From Treponema sp. (GTDB lineage Bacteria > Spirochaetota > Spirochaetia > Treponematales > Breznakiellaceae): DNA of 51,194 nucleotides. The DNA lies in the NCBI GenBank assembly GCA_031276965.1, contig JAISMC010000162.1:1-51194 (forward strand), read 5' to 3'. The stretch's first letter is position 1; each line of letters opens with the position of its first letter. The position numbers were made by a program, and so were the translations under genes. This document shows, one piece after another, positions 9,059 through 16,385 of this stretch. Below the pieces are notes generated by a model. That model did not search any database. It was not told the DNA's origin and was given only the letters and a program-made list of their open reading frames with translations.

Positions 9059-9129
9059 AGCGGTCGACGGGAGTCGAACCCGCGTCACAAGCTTGGGAAG
9101 CTTGGATAATACCGTTATATGACGACCGC
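9059..9129 (-). tRNA. tRNA-Gly (anticodon CCC)
   Basis: On the minus strand the acceptor GCGGTCG (from 9129) pairs with CGACCGC. The anticodon stem is CAAGC/GCTTG around the loop TTCCCAA, which gives anticodon CCC. The T arm is GCGGG, TTCGACT, CCCGT. The discriminator is T, as is usual for tRNA-Gly, and no CCA is encoded. Length 71 nt. Confidence 0.93.
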
Positions 9130-9158
9130 TTGATAATAAAACATTTTTTACTCTAGTT

Positions 9159-9188
9159 ACTCTAGCCGAAATCTCCCGTCTTTGTCAA
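9159..9188 (-). promoter_or_regulatory. Sigma-70-type promoter for tRNA-Gly
   Basis: On the minus strand TTGACA (9188-9183), an 18-bp spacer and TAGAGT (9164-9159) lie about 30 bases before the tRNA. TAGAGT is repeated 9 bases further on (9155-9150) as part of a direct repeat, TAGAGTAAC. Confidence 0.55.
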
Positions 9189-9193
9189 TGAAC

Positions 9194-9225
9194 TTGTTCG
9201 GCGGAAAACCGAAGGTTTCGAACAA
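9194..9225. repeat. Small intergenic hairpin, GTTGTTC/GAACAAC family
   Basis: TTGTTCG at 9194-9200 pairs with CGAACAA at 9219-9225. Inside, AAACC pairs with GGTTT around a GAA loop. It lies between the glycerate kinase stop and the tRNA-Gly promoter. It has the same layout as the hairpins at 11281, 11375, 26726 and 42983. Confidence 0.55.
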
Positions 9226-9280
9226 CTCCAATGAACCTCCCCGCCTTGAAGTCCCCCGCCGAAAGGCAGGTTCTTGCGTA

Positions 9281-10414
9281 TTAGAATCCGCTGCGGATAA
9301 GGCGCAGAAGGTTATCCAGGGTAAGTCCGAGATCCTCCCGGCAGCGGAGGCGGGCCTCCCGGAAAGGGATTGCCATGCGGTTGATGCTGAAAACGGCGCT
9401 GACCCCTTCGTCGTAGGCTCCCTCAATGTTATCCCCTATATCGCCGACCAGGGCGATCACCGGGACCCCCATCTTTTTTGCCCGCCGGGCGACACCGATA
9501 ACTACCTTGCCCCGCAGGCTCTGGGCGTCGATTTTTCCTTCTCCGGTAAAAACCAAATCCGCCCCTGCGGCGAGCTTGTCAAAGTGTACCGTGTCCAGCA
9601 CCGTTTCTATTCCCCTTTGAAGCCGGGAACCGAAGAAGGCCGCCATACCGCCCCCCATGCCTCCGGCGGCGCCCGCGCCGGGAAGGGCGGCGACATCCAC
9701 CCCCAGCTCCTGCTTCACTTTGTCCGCCGCCGTTTTAAGCTGGCCGTCAAGCATCTCCACCATGGCCGGGTCCGCCCCTTTCTGGGGACCGAATACATGG
9801 GCGGCGCCCGCGGGGCCGCAGAGGGGGTTATCAATATCGCACATGGTGATAATCTCCGCTGACCGCAGCTCTTGGGGAAGCTCCCCGGTATCAATGGACG
9901 CAATCCGGGAGAGGGTTCCCCCCACGGGGATAAAGGGCTTTCCCTCTCCGTCGAGAAAGCGGACCCCCGCGGCCGCGGCGGCCCCTGCGCCGAAGTCGTT
10001 GGTGGCGCTTCCTCCCAGGCCAACGATGATCTTTTTACAGCCCCGCCTTGCCGCATCCAGAATCAGCTGACCTACGCCGTAAGTGGTGCTTTGATCCGGG
10101 CGCAGCCTGTCGCCGGCCAGGGGGAGTCCCGCGCAGGCCGCCATCTCGATCACCGCTGTGGCTCCATCGTCGATAAGACCGTAAAAGCCGGTACGGTCCT
10201 CCATAAAAGGTCCCTTGGCGGGGATGGTGATCTTCTCACCCCCCGCCGCCGCCAGGAAGGAATCCACGCTTCCCTCTCCGCCGTCGGCTACGGGAATGGA
10301 AATAATGTCCGCTTTGGGATAGTAGCAGCGGATTCGCTCCTCCATAATCGAGCAGATCTCGGCGGAACTCATGGTACCCTTAAAGGAATCGGGGATCAGG
10401 ATAATCTTCTTCAT
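9281..10414 (-). CDS. Glycerate 2-kinase (GlxK/GarK family)
   Basis: A 377-residue member of the glycerate kinase type-1 family, which phosphorylates glycerate with ATP. The family start KKIILIPDSFKGTMSS is perfect. Further motifs are SIPVADGGEGSVDSFL, IVGLGGSATNDFGAGAAAA, GAGAAGGMGGGMAAFF and LVFTGEGKIDAQSLRGK, with normal length. AAGGAG lies 6 bases before the ATG. Directly upstream on the same strand is the C-terminal remnant of a GntP-type permease, the usual partner for glycerate uptake. The kinase is intact while its permease has decayed, so glycerate must now come from metabolism or another carrier. Confidence 0.93.
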   Translation of the reverse strand: MKKIILIPDSFKGTMSSAEICSIMEERIRCYYPKADIISIPVADGGEGSVDSFLAAAGGEKITIPAKGPFMEDRTGFYGLIDDGATAVIEMAACAGLPLAGDRLRPDQSTTYGVGQLILDAARRGCKKIIVGLGGSATNDFGAGAAAAAGVRFLDGEGKPFIPVGGTLSRIASIDTGELPQELRSAEIITMCDIDNPLCGPAGAAHVFGPQKGADPAMVEMLDGQLKTAADKVKQELGVDVAALPGAGAAGGMGGGMAAFFGSRLQRGIETVLDTVHFDKLAAGADLVFTGEGKIDAQSLRGKVVIGVARRAKKMGVPVIALVGDIGDNIEGAYDEGVSAVFSINRMAIPFREARLRCREDLGLTLDNLLRLIRSGF

Positions 10415-10547
10415 GGGAAAGTCTCCTTAAAAAAGCCCGGCGGATACTGCGGTCTCCATGTTGGCGGTATGGAGGAGGCCGCCGGCATGAATGCCGGGTA
10501 TCCGCAGCGGGACTTTCAAGTACTGCGGCGGATACGCCGTGTTTAAT

Positions 10548-10905
10548 TTAACGCAGAATCAGAGAGAGGATAAAGACCCCCGTCAGGCCGCAAATACCCT
10601 TGATCAGGGTTACCGTGGTTTGGGTCTTGTAACCCTGTTTGGGGGTTATGCCGCCGAAGCTGGTTACCACCCAGAAGCAGGAACCGTTGGCGTGGGATAC
10701 GGTTATGGCGATCCGGGCGGAGAGCCAAGTCCCGGTACCCCAGCAGAGGCGCCATAGTTCCCATGGTGGTCAGGGCCACAGTGAAGGGAACCCCGGGCGG
10801 CCTTGAAAATGACCGGGAGAAGGAAGGGGAAAAAGATCCCCCACCATCGCCAGGATCTTGGAATTATTGGTGATGAATTTGACCGGATTTGTGAATGCAA
10901 TAATC
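10548..10905 (-). pseudogene. C-terminal remnant of a GntP-family gluconate/glycerate permease
   Basis: The minus strand reads as permease sequence only if frames are changed. One frame gives GIFFPFLLPVIFKAARGS, the next TVALTTMGTMAPLLG, and a third gives ARIAITVSHANGSCFWVV, then SFGGITPKQGYKTQTT, ending in LTGVFILSLILR and a stop at 10548. These blocks in this order match the end of GntP proteins (AQGSATVALTT; SHVNDSGFWLV; GMTVGQTLKTWT). The shifts fall near 10790 and 10740. The N-terminal two thirds are absent. The upstream boundary is approximate. It lies upstream of glycerate kinase in the same direction, so the two probably once formed an operon. Confidence 0.75.
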
Positions 10906-10992
10906 CGGCCCGGAACACCGCAGGCGGCGGTGATTCTCCTGACCCTGGAATTTTTTCTATCAATACGCCGATCAAGCCAAGATTTTGCAGGT

Positions 10993-11268
10993 AATACGAA
11001 TATATTGGGAACGGTCTTTGGTGCAATTGTGATCGGACTGACCAGTAATGGATTGAACCTGCTTGGTGTGGAAACCAATTATCAAATTATAGCAAAGGGG
11101 TTGTTGATATTGTTTGCTCTGATACTGGATTCTGTATCGGCGAAGTTTTATGCACAGATGCGTAAAAAGCAAGTTTTGGCATCAATGACGAATAGTAAAG
11201 AAATGCAGGCGTATTTCATTTTGAGGATGAATTACCTGTACAAGAAGCTGATTTTGAGAGAGCCTTAG
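10993..11268 (+). pseudogene. C-terminal fragment of an RbsC-type sugar ABC permease
   Basis: The plus strand encodes NTNILGTVFGAIVIGLTSNG, then LNLLGVETNYQIIAKGLLIL, which is the final pair of membrane helices of CUT2 permeases (usual form IGTLIGALIIGVLNNGLNLLG). The fragment ends with an odd tail after KFYAQMRKKQ. Everything N-terminal of the IGT motif is missing, and instead the sequence runs into the antisense GntP remnant. It is clearly more AT-rich than its surroundings, which suggests a different origin. Confidence 0.75.
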
Positions 11269-11280
11269 ATTCATATAATG

Positions 11281-11406
11281 GACTTGTTCAGAAACCCGGT
11301 TGGTTTCTTCACAAGTCTCGCAGAATTTCACAAAATACTTCGCATTTTGTGAAATTCTGCCGTTTTTAAGCGGAAGTTGTTCAATAACTTCAGTTATTGA
11401 ACAACT
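11281..11406. repeat. Block of three consecutive perfect hairpins at a gene-remnant junction
   Basis: First hairpin: GACTTGT (11281) with GAAACC inside, pairing with GGTTTC and ACAAGTC (ends 11317). Second: 17-bp perfect arms 11320-11336 and 11344-11360 with a 7-base loop. Third: 14-bp perfect arms 11375-11388 and 11393-11406 with loop TTCA. The first part (CCGGTTGGTT) and the connecting CGTTTTTAAG also occur near 18464. The block lies between the RbsC and SDR remnants. Confidence 0.7.
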
Positions 11407-11803
11407 CTAATATTAATGCGGTTGGTATGATGCGCGTGATGCAATCCTTGCATCCTTTGTTTACGAAAGGGACTGTGATGTGTTGTACCGCCTCAGATTC
11501 CGCAAGTATGCAGTGGACATTAGAGAAAGTTCACAAATCTGGCGATCGTTATAGCAGTATTATATATAACATGTCCAAGGCTGCAATGACCATGGGGGCG
11601 TGTTATTTCTACGATGAACTGGTAAACCGTATAGGGGGAGGCTTTTGATAGTTCATCCAGGATGGATGAGGACAAAGATGGGTGGACCTAATGCTCCCTG
11701 TGATCCCTCAAAAAGTACATATCATATTTTCGAAATGTCCACTGGTTTGAAGAAAACAGAGCACATATTTGTGGATTATCTTGAAAATCCAATTCCATGG
11801 TAG
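11397..11803 (+). pseudogene. N-terminally truncated, frameshifted short-chain dehydrogenase
   Basis: The first frame gives NAVGMMRVMQSLHPLF, then a YSSIIYNMSKAAMTMGACYF segment holding the SDR catalytic pattern YxxxK-like (YNMSK). It stops at GGGF (11648). Shifting frame at that point gives IVHPGWMRTKMGGPNAPCDP, then STGLKKTEHIFVDYLENPIPW and a TAG at 11801-11803. HPGWMRTxMGG is the usual C-terminal segment of a carbonyl-reductase-like SDR. The Rossmann N terminus (about 110 residues, with TGxxxGIG) is absent and is replaced by the hairpin block. It is AT-rich, like the RbsC remnant. Confidence 0.75.
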
Positions 11804-11831
11804 TTTAATCCGGCTGGCAGTTATAACCGGC

Positions 11832-13583
11832 TTAGATCTCATAAATATGCCGGGCGATGGGCATTCTTCTCCCCATGCCGAAGGCCCTGGGGGAAACCTT
11901 GAGAACCGGCGGCGCTTGACGGCGTTTGAATTCAGCTCTGGCTGCGGTTTTGATAATCCGCTCCGCCAATTCGCTGTCCCAGCCCCGCTTGACGATTTCA
12001 TCTTTAGAGAGGTTTTCAAAAAGGTAGAGTTTGAGGATCTCGTCCAGCACTTCGTAGGGGGGAAGGCTGTCCTGATCTTTTTGATTGGGCCGCAGTTCCG
12101 CCGACGGGGGTTTTTCGATAATCGCCCCGGGGATAATCGCCCTGCCCGCTGGGGCCCGCTCGTTGATCCGTTTGCAGAGGGCGAATACTTCGGTCTTAAA
12201 GAGATCCCCTATGGGCCCCAAGGCGCCGTTCATGTCTCCGTAGAGGGTACAGTAACCCATGGCAAGTTCGCTTTTGTTCCCCGTGGTGAGAAGCATAGAA
12301 TTGAACTTGTTGGAGTAGGCCATAAGCAGGGTTCCCCGGATCCGGGCCTGAAGGTTTTCTTCGGCTATGTCAAAGGGCCGGTTTTCAAAAACCCCCTCCA
12401 GGGTTGAAAGGTACGCGTTAAATACCGGTTCGACAGGCAGTGTTTCGTACCGGCAGCCAAGATTTTCCGCCAGGATCCGGGCGTCATCTTTAGACCCCTG
12501 AGAAGAAAACCGGGAGGGCATACTGAAACAGACGACATTATCTTTCCCCGCCGCCTGTACCCCCAGATAGGCTACCAGGGCCGAGTCGATACCCCCGGAG
12601 AGTCCAAGGTGGGCCCGGCTGAATCCACACTTCTTCATGTAATCCCGAATGCCCATGATCAGGGCCTCTTCTAAAATATCAAGCTCGTAGCGGCTAAGGC
12701 CCGTCTTGAAGGGATCGTCAAGATATTTCGTTTTGGCGGAAGATTCGGAATCCACCGGGACGGTTTCCGAATCTTCCGGAACGGCGGAACCGGAATCCCA
12801 GAAGGACAGATCTTCCTCAAAAGCCTTGGCCTCCAGCCGCAGGGGATAGTTCCGGATCGCGGCGGTCCTGCCGGCCTTTTCCGTGGGGGCGATCACAAAG
12901 GAGCGGCCGTCAAAGATGATAGAATCATTTGCTCCTACGGCGTTGATGTAAATAACGGGGATATTTCCCCGAAGGGCGATCCGCTCTGCCAGAGCCCGGC
13001 GGACCTTGAGCTTTCCCGCCACATAGGGTGAGGCTGAGGGAACGCAGAGTATGCCCGCCCCCTGATCCAGTAGTTCCCTCACGGGGTCCCGAAGATAGGA
13101 AGTACCGGGGACGGCGGTTTCACGCCATACATCTTCGCAGATGGCGACCCCTATGCGTTCCCCCTTCCACTCGAAGACGGACCATTTCCGGGCGGCTTCG
13201 AAATTCCGGGCCTCATCAAAAACATCGTAGGTGGGGAGCAGAGTCTTTACCTGTTCAAAGGCAAGCCGCCCGTTCAGGATAATGCCGTACACATTCACCA
13301 GGCTCTTGCCCCGGGAGGAGGGATTCCGGTTCACAAAGCCCAGACCCACCGCCGCATCCGGCGGCAGTTCCCGCTGAAGCATACGAATGGTTCTGATATT
13401 CATTTCCACAAAACGGTCCTGGTCCAGAAGATCCATGGGAGGGTATCCGCAGACCGCCAGTTCCGGAAAGAGAATCAGTTCCGCCCCCCTGCCGGCGGCT
13501 CGCCGGCTAAAGTCCAGGATCTTTCCCCGGTTGCCGGAAAAATCGCCGATGGTGGAATTAATCTGGGCTATCGCGATGCGCAT
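11832..13583 (-). CDS. nadE: Glutamine-dependent NAD+ synthetase
   Basis: It makes NAD from deamido-NAD, ATP and glutamine in the last step of NAD synthesis. The N-terminal nitrilase-type glutaminase domain has the catalytic triad Glu41 (FPELAVCG), Lys113 (EQVKTLLP) and Cys149 (AICEDVW). The C-terminal synthetase domain has the ATP P-loop SGGIDS at 329-334 and ends RMPIARHIYEI. Length (583) is normal for the two-domain form. A linker at about 262-286 is rich in Ser and Glu and contains a short repeat (SETVPVDSES). It lies 23 bases after the MFS gene on the same strand, so the two are probably cotranscribed. Confidence 0.95.
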   Translation of the reverse strand: MRIAIAQINSTIGDFSGNRGKILDFSRRAAGRGAELILFPELAVCGYPPMDLLDQDRFVEMNIRTIRMLQRELPPDAAVGLGFVNRNPSSRGKSLVNVYGIILNGRLAFEQVKTLLPTYDVFDEARNFEAARKWSVFEWKGERIGVAICEDVWRETAVPGTSYLRDPVRELLDQGAGILCVPSASPYVAGKLKVRRALAERIALRGNIPVIYINAVGANDSIIFDGRSFVIAPTEKAGRTAAIRNYPLRLEAKAFEEDLSFWDSGSAVPEDSETVPVDSESSAKTKYLDDPFKTGLSRYELDILEEALIMGIRDYMKKCGFSRAHLGLSGGIDSALVAYLGVQAAGKDNVVCFSMPSRFSSQGSKDDARILAENLGCRYETLPVEPVFNAYLSTLEGVFENRPFDIAEENLQARIRGTLLMAYSNKFNSMLLTTGNKSELAMGYCTLYGDMNGALGPIGDLFKTEVFALCKRINERAPAGRAIIPGAIIEKPPSAELRPNQKDQDSLPPYEVLDEILKLYLFENLSKDEIVKRGWDSELAERIIKTAARAEFKRRQAPPVLKVSPRAFGMGRRMPIARHIYEI

Positions 13584-13606
13584 AATCTATTGTACCACGT
13601 TAAGGG

Positions 13607-14821
13607 TTAAAGGTTAACTGCCGTTTTTTGTCTCCGGCTTATGGAATTTTTGAGCAGAAGCATCAACGCCGTCATTATTAGTCCGTAGATCAGGCAGCTC
13701 CGGTAACCCCAGGCGGCCCCCAGAAAACGGTTGACATAACCTATAACAAGCTGGAGCAGGGCGTTCAGGGTTCCCGCTATGGCGATGATTGCGCTGGTCA
13801 TCACCGGAGATTCGGAGCCAAAGCAGCCTATGGCCTCGGCCATGAGGGTGGGCCACATGATGGCGATAAAGAAACCCTGGACCGGAAGTATCCAGATACC
13901 CCGGGGGCCGCAGAGAAAGCCCGCGATAAGAATCAGCACTATCGCCGCCGCCGCCCCCAGGAGGCTCCGCATATAGCCTATTCTTTCGATTAAAAAGCCG
14001 CTGACCAGCCGGGATACGGTAAAGAGGATAAAATAGACGGAAACAAAATTGGCGCCGGCGGTGCTGGGATCAAAGCCGTAGACATCCTGAAAGTAGAGGC
14101 TTCCCCAATTGGCGGCGGCCATTTCAACGGCTATGGTAAAGCCCAGGGTTATGCCGAAACCCCACACCATGGGAGTTTTGACGGCCCCCAGGAAACTGGT
14201 CTTTCCGGTTCTTTCTGCCCGATCAGCCGGGCCGGTTTTAGCTTCTTCCCCGGGGAAACGAGTCAGCAGGGCGGGAATAAAAAAGAGCAGTGTCAGAGGG
14301 ACGGACCAGAGATAGACCTGCCGCCATCCAAGGGCCGGTCCCCCGGAACTGCTGGTGAGTATCCCCGCCGCCTTGGGACCAGCCACGGCACCCAGGCCGT
14401 AAAACAGGTGGAGCAGGTTCATCAGGAGGGCCGCCTTTGAGGTAAACACCTGGGTCGCCAGGGCGTTAAGGCCAATCTCAAAAAAGCCGAATCCTGCAAA
14501 GACCAGCAGGAGAGCCGCCGTTACCGGCCAGAAGCGGGGCATAAAAAACACCGTAATTAAGCCTGTACAGAGGCCGGTAAACCCCAGCAGAAAAACCCGC
14601 TTAACCCCAAAATGGCCCAGAAAGATTCCCGCTATGGTACAGCAAAAAACATAGCCTATGGACAACAGAGAAACCATAATACCCTGTTGTTCATAAGAGG
14701 ACTGAAATTCGGTTTTAATCAGGGGATAGGAAACTCCCTTAATATTTTCGAGAAAACCGAAAAGAAACATGGTACCGTATAAGATAAAGACCAGCAGTAT
14801 CAGCCGGGAACGTTTCTGCAT
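13607..14821 (-). CDS. MFS transporter, FucP-like 12-helix type
   Basis: A 404-residue integral membrane protein of the major facilitator superfamily with twelve hydrophobic segments. After helix 2 comes the typical GHFGVKRVFLLG loop, and the second half repeats it with RLVSGFLIERIGYMRS. The central loop (GEEAKTGPADRAERTGK) is charged and cytoplasmic. FLFGFLENIKGVSYPLI near the start resembles sugar-proton symporters such as FucP, but the substrate cannot be deduced. It faces the histidine kinase gene across a 235-base region with a sigma-54 promoter and palindromes, and nadE follows. The ribosome binding site is weak (GAGG about 13 bases upstream). Confidence 0.82.
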   Translation of the reverse strand: MQKRSRLILLVFILYGTMFLFGFLENIKGVSYPLIKTEFQSSYEQQGIMVSLLSIGYVFCCTIAGIFLGHFGVKRVFLLGFTGLCTGLITVFFMPRFWPVTAALLLVFAGFGFFEIGLNALATQVFTSKAALLMNLLHLFYGLGAVAGPKAAGILTSSSGGPALGWRQVYLWSVPLTLLFFIPALLTRFPGEEAKTGPADRAERTGKTSFLGAVKTPMVWGFGITLGFTIAVEMAAANWGSLYFQDVYGFDPSTAGANFVSVYFILFTVSRLVSGFLIERIGYMRSLLGAAAAIVLILIAGFLCGPRGIWILPVQGFFIAIMWPTLMAEAIGCFGSESPVMTSAIIAIAGTLNALLQLVIGYVNRFLGAAWGYRSCLIYGLIMTALMLLLKNSISRRQKTAVNL

Positions 14822-14918
14822 GGGTCTCAGAATACCTCAAAAGGCAGGGTTTCACAAGGGCAGGACCCTGTAAAATATTTACATACCATGGTACAATTCT
14901 ACCCGGTACGATCCGGAC

Positions 14919-14959
14919 GGCGGCGGAAGGGGAGCGAAAAAACCGGGGATTCCGCCGCC
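14919..14959. promoter_or_regulatory. Perfect inverted repeat next to a sigma-54 promoter, possible operator
   Basis: GGCGGCGGAA at 14919-14928 and TTCCGCCGCC at 14950-14959 are exact complements, 21 bases apart, ending 7 bases before the -24 box. A second small palindrome, TACCATGGTA, lies at 14884-14893. Both sit in the divergent region between the MFS and kinase genes. They could bind the downstream NtrC-type regulator, though the first is closer to the promoter than classical enhancer sites. Confidence 0.4.
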
Positions 14960-14966
14960 TTTTACC

Positions 14967-14982
14967 TGGCACGAAATCTGCT
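14967..14982 (+). promoter_or_regulatory. Sigma-54 (-24/-12) promoter of the kinase-regulator operon
   Basis: TGGCACGAAATCTGCT matches the RpoN consensus TGGCACGNNNNTTGCW at every fixed base except one (C for T before TGC), with the correct spacing between GG and GC. Transcription would begin near 14992, about 65 bases before the kinase start. The genes it drives encode an NtrC-type activator that itself works with sigma-54, which implies autoregulation. Confidence 0.75.
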
Positions 14983-15056
14983 TCATACTTAAAAGTGCAC
15001 CGGACTTGACCGGAAACTCCGGTTTCCGGATAATTACTATTTTTTCAGAAGGCGCC

Positions 15057-16382
15057 ATGAAGAAATCTGTCCGGACAACGTCATATTTTGCCGCCATCCT
15101 GGTTTGGATTCTTTTTTCGATCCTTACGTTTTTTATCATCCACGAGATGCGGGACAAGGCCCAGCTGATTCGGGACAAGGAGAACGAACAGCTCCTGAAT
15201 GTGCTTTTTTCGAGCCTCAGAAATTATGATGATTTTGGTTCCGCCATTGAGTCGTCGGAACTGCTTCGGGAGCGGGTTAAATCTCTTGCCGTTTACGGTC
15301 ATAACCTGGAACCTATCTACCAGTGGGGAAAGGCGCCGGCGGTGTTTGACGAAGAGATCCTCCGGTACTATTCTTCCACGAAAAACGGCCGGTATACAAT
15401 TCCCGACAAGATGAGGCGTACCATTAAATTTATCCTCAATACCGAACGGATGATTCCCGCTCCGCCCTCTGACGCTTCCCATCAGCGGAATCCTTCCCGC
15501 CGCCGGAACAGGGCATGGCCCGATTCTCTCTTTTGGAATACCCTGGCTAGAAGCAAGTATCTCTATATCGACATAGCCCATCCCGCCTACTGGAGGACCG
15601 AGACCTTTACGAACATTCTTTTTTTCTTTTGCGAGATTGTTCTCCTGGTTTTGGTTCTGCATATCAGGAACCTCTATATACGGAACGGCGAATACCGGGA
15701 GCGGATAGAGGCGCAGAAAAATCTGGTAGTCCTGGGAACCGCCGCCAGTACCCTGGCCCACGAGATAAAGAACCCGCTGCTCTCCATCCGGCTTCAAACG
15801 GGGATACTGGGCAAAATTCTTTCCGGTACGGGACGGGAAGAAATTGCGATTATTAACGAAGAGGTGGATCGCCTGACGGCGCTGATCTACCGGGTCAACG
15901 ATTTCCTTCGGGATGCCGAGGGCAGCCGGACCATCATCAACAGTTACGAGATGGTACAGGATATTTCCCGGCGGCTCTGCGGCAGAAACATCATCAGCGG
16001 CGATTCCATCCGGAACGGGCTGATCTATATTGACAGCGAGCGGGCCCGCTCGGTTTTCGAGAACATTATCAGGAATGCCCTGGAGTCGGGGAGCGCCGAA
16101 GAAAAGGTAGAGGCCTCTATCACCAGGTCCGGGGGCAGCGTAGTTATCGCCGTTTTTGACCGGGGCAAGGGAATAGCCGAAAAAGATATGGACCGGGTTT
16201 TTGATCCTTTCTTTACCAGCAAAAGCACCGGTACCGGAATAGGGCTCAGTATCAGCAGGCGTTTTGTCGAAGCGGTTAAGGGATCTATCGTCCTCGAAAA
16301 CCGGGAAGGCGGCGGGGCCGTGGCCCGGATCACCCTGGCCGAGTATATATCCGGCAGGGATGCGGAAACGGATCGGAGTTGA
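15057..16382 (+). CDS. Membrane-bound sensor histidine kinase (NtrB/AtoS-like)
   Basis: A 441-residue kinase. It has two membrane helices, at about residues 9-29 and 185-205, enclosing a 155-residue extracytoplasmic sensor region of no family I recognise. Then come a dimerisation/phosphoacceptor helix LAHEIKNPLLSIRL with His235 and the ATP-binding domain with NIIRNALESG (N box), FDRGKGI (G1) and GTGIGLSISRRFVE (G2). The frame opens at 15006, but the membrane anchor begins at MKKSVR, with AGAAGG close before it. Only 3 bases separate it from the regulator gene. It presumably phosphorylates that regulator in response to an unknown outside signal. The leader contains an 8-bp hairpin (15010-15029). 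Confidence 0.9.
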   Translation: MKKSVRTTSYFAAILVWILFSILTFFIIHEMRDKAQLIRDKENEQLLNVLFSSLRNYDDFGSAIESSELLRERVKSLAVYGHNLEPIYQWGKAPAVFDEEILRYYSSTKNGRYTIPDKMRRTIKFILNTERMIPAPPSDASHQRNPSRRRNRAWPDSLFWNTLARSKYLYIDIAHPAYWRTETFTNILFFFCEIVLLVLVLHIRNLYIRNGEYRERIEAQKNLVVLGTAASTLAHEIKNPLLSIRLQTGILGKILSGTGREEIAIINEEVDRLTALIYRVNDFLRDAEGSRTIINSYEMVQDISRRLCGRNIISGDSIRNGLIYIDSERARSVFENIIRNALESGSAEEKVEASITRSGGSVVIAVFDRGKGIAEKDMDRVFDPFFTSKSTGTGIGLSISRRFVEAVKGSIVLENREGGGAVARITLAEYISGRDAETDRS

Positions 16383-16385
16383 AAG

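Noticed and set aside
8891-9088. N-terminal extension of the pseudouridine synthase
   Set aside because: It overlaps tRNA-Gly and lacks protein-like sequence; a good ribosome binding site stands before 8890.
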